The notes under the pieces were generated by a model, which saw only the letters and a list, made by a program, of their open reading frames with translations, had not been told where the DNA came from and searched no databases. From Rhododendron vialii (lineage: Eukaryota > Streptophyta > Magnoliopsida > Ericales > Ericaceae): 64,000 bases of DNA. How positions within the stretch are numbered: the stretch's first letter is position 1; every line of letters begins with the position of its first letter. The stretch is from contig NC_080557.1 in NCBI RefSeq assembly GCF_030253575.1, positions 44,654,501-44,718,500 of the forward strand, read 5' to 3'. Shown here one piece after another: positions 30,423 through 40,564 of this stretch. Made by a program: the position numbers and the translations under genes.

Positions 30423-32508
30423 TTCTCTTCTCTCACAAGTCACGACCACCGCCAGTGAAACGACAAGACCAAAAGGAAAAAGGAAGAGAAAAGGAGGGGG
30501 GGATGTGGTCTCAATTTATATGAAGCGGTGTGTGTGTAGAGAGAGAAAACAAGTCCTGTGTCGAGGAAGGGACGGAGGGAGGAGACCGGAAATATAAAGG
30601 GATTTGAAGGATGATCATCTCCCCTGTGGAAAGGAGAGAGAGAGAGAGAGAATCTTATCATTTACTGTATTTTCTTTATCTACTGTCATTTATTTATTAG
30701 AGGAATAGAAAAATGGTAAGAACAATTTGTACAACAAATTCCTTTTAATATCTTTCACTACACGGTGAGATTTTTTGAAAAAAAATACAAAAACCAAAGG
30801 CTTTTATTTCTCTCTACATGTCTAAGAAAGGAGAAATTTTGGTTGCAATCAGATATCACATAATACCCGTGCAGCATATCCGAACCGTCCAGACAATGCA
30901 ACCGACGAATTGAAACACTCTTTTCCTTTTCTTTTTTTTTTTTTAATCCGTTCGGTTCCTTTTAATCTGAGCCATTGACTGTATGTTTGGAAGGCTCGAA
31001 TGAATGTGCTGTCAGCCGTACCTTATTTGCACCCAAAAATTGCTCCTAAGAATGAGAAGTGCGCAAATTTAGGAACTAATTTTAATCAGTTATTTTGTAT
31101 TACGGGCTTATTTATTTTTCTAAAATACAAAAGGATTTCTATTTTTTTTTTGTTTTTTTAGTATTTGTCGGCTATAGGAAAAATAAAAGTACTATTAAAA
31201 TAAAAAGAAAGTACTCCAATTTAAAATACAATTGCTTTTTAAAATCCCTTTTTCTTTTGACCTTTGTAATTTTAAAAAAGACACGGTTTTTTCTGTCGTT
31301 TGAACGGGATTGCACCCCATGCAATTTGGCAAATTCTGATCTCGTTTCGCATTCACCTCGATAATTGATTTCATTCACATTATAGAACTCATTAAATACC
31401 ATAATCATGAAAAAATCAAGTTAATCCAAAGTCAAAATATCTTATCTAAACACATTTATATATATTAATAATAAATTTGAGCTGTTATTATCCGTTATAC
31501 CCAACTCATTTTGTTTCTATCTAAATATGTTTCAATTAGATGCTCATTTAGTATTTGATCGGCTCGACCTTTAACGTGACTATAGTGCTCAACGAGATCT
31601 GCAATACGAGCGAAACTAATCTTCAAAACGCGAAACATGATCGGAGTTTGCCGGGCCACACGCGCCTCCGAACGGCAGAAAGCCGTGTCCTTTTTAAAAA
31701 AAACCAAACGGATTCTGGCCTCGATCTTTGGCGTGCCTCACGTGGATAATGGGGTCCACGTGGTGCTTTTCCGGAGAAATTCATCTGCTTCTGGTTTAAA
31801 ATAGTATTGTCCGGGCGTGAAGTTACAGAGTGGGTCGGCCCGGAACACATAAAGGTATGGGGTTCCGGTCCCGGCATGTCAATGGGCTATGACTGTTGCC
31901 AGAGAAAGCTGGGACAATGCTACACTCTGTTCGATATGTGCCTGTTGAGAAGGAGAAGATACAAAACATCATACGGGTCTGGAGGAGAAGTTTTTTTTGT
32001 GTGCAAATAAGACGCAGTCTACGTGGTATTCGAGTGCGTATTCGAGTCGTTCAAACGTGGAGGAGAGAGAGTGTTCGGATCTGAACTATCCAAAACACGT
32101 TGGGACGGCTCGGACTAATGATTCTAAAGCCTTATGTTGGTTGGATAACGGTTGATATAATTTCAAAAGATGCATTTGTATCGAGATAAATGAGTAATAT
32201 GAGTTGTAATTCAGTATAGCAATCTTGTTTTGATCTAAAATAAATGTGTTCCGAAATTACGTCAACCAATATGATTGATTATTATGTGTGGTTAATAAGA
32301 GGTGGTAGAGAGAGGGAGTCGAGTTGAGCACCGGTGTGGGATGCTCCTCCTCCGGGAAAGTTTTTCGTAATCCATTACTCTCCCAAGTCCGAACTCCATG
32401 ATGGAATGGCTAGGCTGGGCTGGGCTAGGCTAGGCTAGGGCAAAAAGATCATTATTACATGTGGTTAATAATAGAGGAAATTTTCTCTCATTTCAATATG
32501 TGTTGTGA
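30423..32508. other. Upstream region of the pyrophosphatase gene and intergenic DNA
   Basis: Probable promoter near 30,450-30,700 with a short GA tract at 30,630-30,650. Beyond that lies AT-rich DNA and remnants with CGGACGGTT/GGTTCGGAT words common to MITEs. The frames at 31.5-32.1 kb show no recognised motif. Confidence 0.35.
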
Positions 32509-32795
32509 GTGCATCTCCAACCCACACTCTATTTTTTCATTTTGGAGGAAAAATATTTTCTAACCCATTCTCTAAAACTCTCCTCTAGTTGGGAGGATGA
32601 ACTTTGATCCTCTAAATATAAAGGATAAAGGAAAAAATAGAGGATCTCCTCCAAATATGTGTTGGAGTTGATAAATAGAGTGTTGGGTTGAAATTGAGAT
32701 AAATAGTACAATCCTCTAAATTTACTTTTCAAATAAAATAGATTAATTTAATTCTCTCAAATAGAGATTTGGAGGGTGTTAAATTGGAGATGCTC
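32509..32795. mobile_element. PIF/Harbinger-like MITE (GCATCTCCAA termini)
   Basis: The left end GTGCATCTCCAACCC and the right end TTGGAGATGCTC are inverted copies. The flanks TGA (32,506-32,508 and 32,796-32,798) fit a 3-base target duplication. The interior repeats CCTCTAAAT/ATAGAGGA words. About 287 bases, no coding frame. Confidence 0.7.
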
Positions 32796-32798
32796 TGA

Positions 32799-33566
32799 GT
32801 GCGTGAACTCCCCCCGATCCCGACACAATAATATTCTTTGCAAGTGTGTTTGCCGTAGGGCTTTTCATAAATGAAAATCATTTTCCTTTGATTTAAAAAA
32901 AAATACATCGAAGGTCGAAGAAACAAAGCGATTTACTAGTTCATACTGAAATTGATTCACCCAAATCGAGTAGAGAGGGATAGTATTGGTTCGACTCACG
33001 TGTTATCAGTTGAAACCTTGGTGAAAGATTAGCAGTACTTGTTCGTGATCATATCGATAGAGACTTGGTGATATTTCTCCCTTCCCTTCCCTTCCCTTTC
33101 TTTTTCTTTGTCTCGGTCTTTCTTCCAGATTTCCCTACCCTTTCAAACGAGAAGTTTTTGGGTGCCGGGCTATACCACACACGTGGTACTCCATTGGCGA
33201 TTTCCTTCCAAATGTATTTTGGATGATTTAGATTTTAGAGAGAGAAGAAGAGAAGAGAAAGTGGTTGGGTGAGGGGAGAGAGAAAGAATAAATCCGAACT
33301 ATCCAGAACACGTTTAAACGGTTGAAATTGCCGACAGATACCGCCACGTGGTATTCGCTCGGCACCCAAATATTTATCGGTTTCTCCTTTCAAACACAGT
33401 ATAAATGAGTAGTATTAGATGGAGAATGTGCGGTATCTTTGGCCAATCAAAATGTTAGATTGCCAGGGCGCAGGAATCTTGTGCCTGGAAGACAAATTAA
33501 AGTAAATAAAATCTTCTGTTACAATCTTTATTTGTGGGGTTGAATGATGTCGCTGCAAAAAAATTT
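32799..33566. other. Intergenic, nothing recognised
   Basis: AT-rich DNA with remnants (GTGGTACTCCATTGGCGATT near 33,184; GCCACGTGGTATTCGCTCGG near 33,342) that face each other and may be ends of a degenerate inverted-repeat element at about 33,170-33,370. Confidence 0.35.
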
Positions 33567-33960
33567 ATGATGCCCCAACGTGGTATTGAGGCATCATGCT
33601 CTCATATAATATGGACCATTAGATCAGGTTTTAAATTAATCTGGGCCCTTGGATTAAAAAGTAATGTGATTTTGAGTTTTTCAAACAAAAAAAAAGACAT
33701 TATACTTACCATGAACACTGACTCTTTTTACCATATTTTATGCTGATACTTACTACAAAATAAGGCATACTTACCACAACTAAAGACTATACTTCAACGT
33801 TTTTGGATGTTTTCAAAATAATTTTAACTGGTGTAAGGGGTTTACAGGAGAGAGGGGGATGGATCCAAGGGTCGAGATTGAAAGAGGAGATCCAAAAGGG
33901 TTTTAAAAAAAAAGGGTATGATGCCCCAATACTGCTTTGGGGCATGATAGCCAAACGTTG
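33567..33960. mobile_element. Possible foldback element with GATGCCCCAA hairpin ends
   Basis: The left side has ATGATGCCCCAACGTGGTAT then TGGGCCCTTGGATTAAAA. The right side, read inverted, has ATGCCCCAAAGCAGTATTGG and GACCCTTGGATCCATCC. The right terminal hairpin (TGATGCCCCAATACTGCTTT, GGGGCATGATAG) is strong. The pairing between sides is imperfect. Confidence 0.45.
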
Positions 33961-35666
33961 TGGGCTGCCGGGTTGGTTGTGGGTCTCTCTTTTTAACACA
34001 AGGACACACATAATATTGATTTTCGTTTTTTATAACTGGGTTGGTCATTTTACGCACACTTTGATTAAATTCGATGCCTTGTAATTAATTAACAACTGAG
34101 CAAACTTTCACATGTTCCAAAGTTTGAAATATTTATGCTTTGTTTGGATTGAAATTCGAAAAAAAAATTGAAAAATAGTAGGGGTAATAAGTGGAGAGAA
34201 ATAGAGATAAAAATGTTTAAAGTAGGGGAATTTTTAAAAAAATTCTTTTTAAATTGCAAAGAGAACAAAAGCATTAATCTTGACAATATTTGACATTGCT
34301 GAAAAACCCTCGATCACCTAGATTTATAAAAAATTTGCTATGGATGATCTCCCATCAACAAACCACCAATCAATCTATCAACACAATCACACACGACTAA
34401 TCTCCTGAGATTACTTGTTTTATTGGCCTAACGGCTTCATGGGGCGGCGGTGGCAATCTGTCGATCTTTTTGGGTGGCAAACTGCCTCCGGTGGTGGTGG
34501 GAGGTGAAGCTCGGCAGTGATGGCCGGTGATGTTGTGTGGTAGGGTTTTGCTTGGGCTTGTCCCCCGTAATCTAGGCTTTCAGGTCCTTTAAGTGTTTAG
34601 GTTGTGTCTCATCTGCTTTAATTGTTGGGCTTGTCCCATATATCCGGGCTTTAAGCCCTTTAGGTGTTTGGGCTTGTCCCATTTTAGTATTTTCTTGGTT
34701 GGTATCTTGTCAATCTAAGGATTAGACACTATGTCTTCTCCTTGTTCCTATTAATTTTTGTAACATCTTTCAAAGGTTAATAAATTGATCCCTAGATTGT
34801 ATTCTCACCACGAGTCCTAAGAACTATTTGTCGAAATCACTTTCATTGTACCTTTGCATGATCGCCGAATTTTAAATCCTCAAGCCTTCGAAAAATACCT
34901 TCCGAACTCCACGATCGGATTCACTTGAACAATTTGATTCCAGATAAATGATGAGAACCTCTTGAAGTTGATCGATTTGACACCAAGATATCATAGATCT
35001 TCACAACTCTTCAAGATGCATAAACCCTAGAGATATTTTTTTTTATTTTTGTAACTCGGAGATGTGTATATATAGAGATGAGAAGTATGCGTTTTTGGAC
35101 TGAAAACGATGCTAAGCATGTTCCTGGCCTAACCTGATCATTATATATAGAAAAACGCACTGGAAATTGACGGTTTAAATAAAGTCGCTCGAGCGATCGA
35201 CTTCAATCCAGTAAACCTAGCTCGCTTGAGAAGGCACGAAAACGTTGCGTGAGCGAGACTGGAAACTTCAAAACACATAGCGGCTACCACCGCACTCGAA
35301 AGCTATAAAACACAGAAAGATTCTTTGCCAACATCCTACGCAGAGAGAAGGTTTGTGTCCAGAGACCCAAACCAAACAAGGAAGGCTCATAACTACAGGC
35401 CCATCAAAGTGCAGGAATAGGGCCTCATTGCCATCATCCCTTCAGAAAAAATTGGGCTTTGTAGGCCCAGCCCACCCACCAGAAGCATGCCTTAGAAAGG
35501 GTTATTACCGTAATAATTTATGTTTCCGTGTAAGTAATCATATCTTATCATTTACTATGAAAAAACTTGCACATCGCATGAGTAACGTGTCTTCCACGTG
35601 ACACCCCTCCTTCACATTTGGTCAAAAGCTACTGGCCACGTCACCATCGCTCTCCTATAAAAAAGA
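33961..35666. other. Intergenic; possible retroelement remnants at 34.5-35.3 kb
   Basis: GGGCTTGTCCC recurs at about 34,555, 34,626 and 34,669 with GGCTTTAAGCCCTTTAGGTG between. The stretch at 34,860-35,350 has polyadenylation-like and TATA-like words typical of LTR DNA, but I found no matching second LTR, primer site or polyprotein. Confidence 0.3.
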
Positions 35667-35823
35667 ATAATGTTAGAGACTCCGAAAAGTTTTTCAAAAA
35701 GAGAAATCAGTGGTTCAAATTCACTTGGACGTTCGGGTCCCATATATTAAAGTGAATCTCAATCATCAATTTTACCATCGGGGACATTTTCGGAGAAACT
35801 TTTCAGGTTCCATAGAATTATTT
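35667..35823. mobile_element. MITE with AGACTCCGAAAAGTTTTTC ends
   Basis: The left end AATGTTAGAGACTCCGAAAA and the right end, whose reverse complement is AATTCTATGGAACCTGAAAA, form an imperfect inverted repeat of about 30 bases. About 157 bases long. Confidence 0.5.
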
Positions 35824-36559
35824 TTCTATTGAATAAAAAAAACTACTCCATGATCTTGGAGCAAAGCCACGTGATGTCATTCTAAATATATTACGATGTT
35901 GTCTCTTGTCAACTCATGAATTCAACAACTGTTTGAAAAAGGTTGAGTTATTCGGGAAACTCCCTATCTATGCTTATTTTGGACTCGGGGGAGACGCTAC
36001 GCAATGTGCACTGTTGGGTTACTTCTGTTCAGCCAACAAGGCCCCGTTTGGTTCCTAGCTTTCTCTTTCAAACGGAAACGAGGACTCTCACTCTTCTTTC
36101 TCATCTGCCTCTTCAACCAAATCCCAAATCTGATCCCAACTATACTTTGTAGAAGAACACCACATCTTCGCATCATCGTCAGTGAAATTAGAATCAAGAA
36201 AAAAAACGTAAGCAAACTCTAATTTTTCTCTTTGCATTTGTACACAGGCCTATATCACATGAAAAATACAGGATTTGAAAATTTTAAAAATAAAACAAGA
36301 CTATGTCGTGATGCTCTCTTCTTCTTCATCTTGGGACAGAAAAATTGAGTGCTTATGTACTTCAGCTGGAAGTTGGCTGTTGTGGTGATGATAATACACA
36401 CAAATATGTAAACAAAGTTATAGTATGTATCTATGTACCAAAAAAAGTTATTTGTATCTGTTTTTAACATTTTTAGGGACGGATTCAAAGAGTACTAAAA
36501 TACAAGTATGAGACTAGCACATATAACGTTACTTGTTAATTTATTCTGGAGAGAAAATA
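35824..36559. other. Intergenic, nothing recognised
   Basis: One GGCCCCGTTTGGTTCCTAGC terminus-like word at about 36,042 suggests a truncated PIF/Harbinger-type MITE. No gene seen. Confidence 0.3.
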
Positions 36560-37110
36560 GAATAAATTAGCACAAATAACTATATCTAGGATAATAAAGA
36601 GTATTGATTTGGACAACTAATTAATTTTACGTGGGATAATAAAGAATATAAATTAGACAGATAACCATATTTGTTAGTTTTATTGTGATTGTAAAGATTA
36701 CATATTTGGACAGATAACCTATCTTCGATAATCAAGATGACAAATTTAAATAGATAACCACATCTGTTAGTTTTATTATTTACAATTACACAGAGTATAA
36801 AGTTTCGGAGAGGTAACCTTATCTGATGGTATTTTTTGGAATAATGAACAGTATAGATTTGAACAAATAACCATATCTGTTGGTTTAATGCGGTTATATA
36901 GAATATAAATTTCGTAGATGTAACATTATCTATTGATATACTTGTTATAATAAATAGTATAGATTTGGACAGATAAACACATCTGTTGGTTATATTGCAA
37001 TCATATAGAATGCAGATTTCGCAAAAATAACCTTATCTGTTAGTATTTTTGTAATTTAAAGAGAATAGATTTGGACAGATAATCACATTTATTAAAGATA
37101 TTGCAATTAT
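36560..37110. repeat. Degenerate tandem array of ~52-bp units with GATAACC core
   Basis: The word (A)GATAACC(A/T)TATCTGTTAG or a variant appears at about 36,658, 36,708, 36,750, 36,811, 36,862, 36,913, 36,970, 37,022 and 37,075, with weaker forms before. Spacing is about 42-61 bases. Alternate units share flanks (AGTATAGATTTGGACAGATA versus ATATAAATTTCG), so the higher-order period is near 105 bases. The whole is very AT-rich and has no coding frame. Confidence 0.8.
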
Positions 37111-37441
37111 ACAAAGTACAAAAACAAAATTACAATATAAATGGAGGTATGTTTTAATTTAGTGTCACATACAAATAACATATATAAGGTTATACTTCTT
37201 CCGTCCTAAATTGCCCGCCCCCTACGAATAGTCATGCAATTTTCGGTTCAAAAAATAAAATAATTTGAAGTATTATTTTTCAAGTTTCTTTACACTAAAT
37301 TAAAGTACTTCAAGAGCTCTTTAATATCGTGAAAAGAAATTTAAAAAATGAAGCACATAAGTATTTAATTTTTTGATATTTAAATTGCACATCTTTTCAT
37401 AAGAGTCCAACAATTTGGCTCCTTTTCATGTCACACAAATA

Positions 37442-37613
37442 CTCCATCCGTTCCGATTTATTTGTCTAATCTCGAATTTCCAACTTATTAAGGAAACAAA
37501 TCTGAATCATTGATTTAAAATTTTACATAATCTAATCCATTGATTTTGAAATTGGACAGTCAATTTGAAACATGTAAAATCAAAAATGGGACAAACAAAT
37601 CGAGACAGAGGAA
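37442..37613. mobile_element. Stowaway-like MITE
   Basis: The left end CTCCATCCGTTCCGATTTAT after TA is matched inverted by GACAAACAAATCGAGACAGA at the right. A half-element with CTTCCGTCCTAAATTGCCCG starts at about 37,198. Confidence 0.65.
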
Positions 37614-37995
37614 TTAACATAATTTGTGTTGATATTGCTTTAATAGTATATGGAAGAATTAACACGAGTGTATTTGTGAGTCGTATGAAGCACTCAATAA
37701 CCTCTCCACTCTAATACCCCTAATTCACGGACGGCACCCCCACACTACACATGTAGTGCGGCCAATTTAGCCATCCATCTTGGTAATAGGTGGCTTGGAT
37801 TTTCATCCGAATAATGAACAGTTTGGATTAATAAGAGCACGGATTAAATTCAAGCCCCCCGTGTCAAGATGGACGGTCAGATCAGCTGCGGCGAGTGCAC
37901 TTCAACCCCTCCCATTCTCCAATTCACACTACAAGCCAAGTCCTTTCTTACCCGACCCACGCTCTTTTTTGTGAGCCTCATCTTGAGCCTATAAA

Positions 37996-38121
37996 GCCTT
38001 TGTTTGGTTCCTATCTTTGAAATTAACTTTTTACTTTCTCCATAGTTTTCAATAAATTTCTCTAACTCTCTCCACTTATTACATCAAAAATAATTTTGTA
38101 AGATAGAAACCAAACAAAGCC
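37996..38121. mobile_element. Short PIF/Harbinger-like MITE
   Basis: Left GCCTTTGTTTGGTTCCTATC and right GATAGAAACCAAACAAAGC are inverted copies. The interior is AT-rich and about 85 bases long. Confidence 0.7.
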
Positions 38122-38475
38122 GCAATTGTTATTATTTCTTACATCTTGTATTGAAGAATAAATTTGCCAAAATGAATATACAAATTGTACATCAAAATGT
38201 ATATTAACAGCTCATATTTTCCTTACGATTATCATAGTTTTAAACTTAGGTCCTGTCCCGCCAAGAAAAATAAGGAGTATTTATTATAAGAAAATAGCCT
38301 GTCTTGAAAAACAAAAAATTGGTACTTACAAAATAAGAACTTAGTAAAATGGGGCCTAAGTCGTTCCCTTAATAAAAGAGCAAAAAAATGTTTCGGCATC
38401 AACTTATTACTCCAATAAAGTTAGATTTTCTTTTCAGAATTGTTCCTCGTCACCGAATGTACAAAATACATTTCA

Positions 38476-38518
<43 letters not shown>
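38476..38518. repeat. (AT)n microsatellite
   Basis: About 43 bases of nearly pure AT repeat with one interruption. Confidence 0.9.
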
Positions 38519-38522
<4 letters not shown>

Positions 38523-38539
38523 GCTTAAATGATGGAAAA

Positions 38540-38680
38540 TTCTACAATCAACCCAATAGGTTGACAATAGTAAGTGTGTCAATATGTATTAAATGATGTA
38601 AAAAATACACATAAATATGTGTTTTTTTTATCTTCTAGTGTGATTATCGTCATTCCAGTGGACTGACAATAGTAAAACCG
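38540..38680 (-). mobile_element. MITE of the CTATTGTCAGCCCA family, copy 1
   Basis: In reverse complement it starts CGGTTTTACTATTGTCAGTC, continues CACACTAGAAGATAAAAAAA and ends CTTACTATTGTCAACCTATT. This order is matched by 40,169-40,314 on the plus strand. Confidence 0.75.
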
Positions 38681-38927
38681 ATAAATGATTTGAATTATCA
38701 ACACGAGTTCGGAAGGAATCACCTAAAATGTAGGAGTACGAAGAATAGGAGCGTAGAAAGAACCGGTTGACCCCTCACACTCGGCCAAATAAAAGGTCGT
38801 ACAATCCCTCAACGAAAAAGAATGATAACGTTCCTATTGCATAATCTGTTGATACAAAAAGGATTAGGAGTACCATGTAAGCGACGTTACTTGGTGCCCA
38901 ACCCTCCATGTAAGCGACGTTACTTGG

Positions 38928-39305
38928 TGCTCAGGGTTGGGCTGCAATTGACCGAGTTGCTCTCGAGCAATTTGTGACTTGACTCGCTTAGTAATTGAGC
39001 TTGTTTACCAAACGAGCCAAATTCGACACTCAAAAGTTTGGCTTGACTCGCAAAAACTCGGCTCATTTGTATATGCTCAGTTTGTTTAAAGAGGCTTGTT
39101 TAGAAAATTAGTCAGGCTCGGCTCGTTAAGGGCTCGACTAATTTATAAATGAGCATGAGCTCAAGCTCGAATTTTGGGCTCTTTTAGTAAACCAACCTAA
39201 CTCGAACACTATGAAGCTTGAGTTCAAACTTGAGTTCTAGGCTCTTTTAGTAAACCAACCTAACTCGAACACTATGAAATTCGGCTCGGTTTGTTTACAC
39301 CCATA
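38928..39305. repeat. GCTCG-rich dispersed repeat, copy 2
   Basis: Begins GGTTGGGCTGCAATTGACCG and ends CTCGGTTTGTTTACACCCAT. It contains an internal direct repeat (CTCTTTTAGTAAACCAACCT at about 39,180 and 39,242). Confidence 0.75.
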
Positions 39306-39412
39306 CTCCAAACTCCTCGGACGATGAATAAAAAACATGCGAGGAACGAATGTACATCAATTTGTACATATTCTCTTACAATTGATTGTGGAACCGAACT
39401 ACTAGTTCTATC

Positions 39413-39624
39413 TAGGAGTGTAAACGAGCCGAGCCGAGTTTTGGCGAACCCTTAACGAGCCGAACTTAATCATTTACTAAACGAGCCTCTTTAATTGAGT
39501 AGAACCTCCCTTAACGAGCTGAAAACTCGAGCTCGAGCTCGGCTCGTTTACTAAATGAGTCGATCCGAGCCAAGCCTTAACGAGCCGAGCTCCCTAGCTG
39601 GTCGGTTCGTTTATGGCCCTAGTT
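39413..39624. repeat. GCTCG-rich dispersed repeat, copy 3
   Basis: Starts TAGGAGTGTAAACGAGCCGA and ends GGTTCGTTTATGGCCCTAG, which are inverted copies. The interior is alternating CGAGCC/GGCTCG words. Confidence 0.8.
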
Positions 39625-39680
39625 CTATCTGTGTTTCACTAACTAAAATAAGTATCTATTTTTTAAATAAATACTTTTTT

Positions 39681-39716
39681 TGAATTAAAGTTTTTTTTTT
39701 TGAACATGAATTAAAG
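39681..39716 (-). mobile_element. Ultra-short retroposon insertion with 10-bp target duplication
   Basis: TGAATTAAAG at 39,681-39,690 and 39,707-39,716 flanks 16 bases reading TGTTC plus eleven A on the minus strand. Confidence 0.6.
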
Positions 39717-39825
39717 GTAATCTATCGTAAAAGAATAACATATCTCATAAAATAAAAAATAAGTATTTAAAAAATAACAACCTTAACGAAACGGGACGGG
39801 AGATGTAAACTTTGATGTGTGGTTA

Positions 39826-40349
39826 GGCCCCGTTCAACTAAATAAGACAATTGACTTATTTTTTTGTCCTTATTTAAAAAAAATTGGTATTTGTTAGTTT
39901 TTTTTCAAATTTTTTGGGATTATTACATCTTCATGATGAGAAAAATCTAAAAAGTAAAAAATTATGATCGAAATTCCATTTTTTTAAATAAAGACGAAAA
40001 AATTGGCTTATTGGCTTATTTTTATCTTTATTCAAAAAAATTAGGTTTCGATCGTAATTTTTTACTTTTTAGATTTCTTTTGTCATGAAGATATAATAAT
40101 TCTTAAAAAATTAACGAAAAACTAACAAATACGAAAATGATTTAAATAAAGACAAATAAATAAATAAACGGTCTTGCTATTGTCAGCCCATTAGGCTGAC
40201 GATAAATACACTAGAAGACAAGAAAAATACGTATTTTTATGCACTTTTTACACCCTTTAATACACATTCACACCCTTACTATTGTTAGCCCATTAAACTG
40301 ATTTTAAAATTTTTCATAAATAAATATATTTATTTAGCCGAACAGGGCC
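39826..40349. mobile_element. PIF/Harbinger-like foldback element with TTA target duplication
   Basis: Ends GGCCCCGTTCAACTAAATAA and, inverted at the right, GGCCCTGTTCGGCTAAATAA. Flanks are TTA at 39,823-39,825 and 40,350-40,352. The interior is a long palindrome (ATTTTTTACTTTTTAGATTT opposite its complement), interrupted on the right side by the smaller MITE at 40,169-40,314. Confidence 0.85.
40169..40314 (+). mobile_element. MITE of the CTATTGTCAGCCCA family, copy 2 (nested)
   Basis: CGGTCTTGCTATTGTCAGCC, then TACACTAGAAGACAAGAAAA, then CTTACTATTGTTAGCCCATT. Same order as the reverse complement of 38,540-38,680. Inserted within the element at 39,826-40,349. Confidence 0.75.
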
Positions 40350-40376
40350 TTAGCACTGTACCCCGCTGAATTAACT

Positions 40377-40480
40377 ACTCCACATACTCCATCCCCCACT
40401 ACTCATTTCCCTTTCACGTTCTCTAATTACTCCACACACTCCATCCCCCACTACTCATTTCCCTCTCACGTTCTCTCTCT
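40377..40480 (+). promoter_or_regulatory. Two tandem 52-bp promoter repeats upstream of the CYB-DOM gene
   Basis: ACTCCACATACTCCATCCCC with CACTACTCATTTCCCTTTCACG (40,377-40,428) is repeated with three or four changes at 40,429-40,480. A TATA-like TTTTATAGC follows at about 40,488, then CT-rich leader to the ATG at 40,565. Confidence 0.75.
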
Positions 40481-40564
40481 CCTCTCTTTTATAGCACTAT
40501 CTCTCTCTCTCTCAAAATCATCGGAATCTCTCCCCATTTCCACTCCTCTCTCTCTCTCTCTCCA

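Noticed and set aside
34860-35350. Possible solo LTR
   Set aside because: TATA-like and polyadenylation-like words only; no TG...CA ends, target duplication or second copy could be shown.
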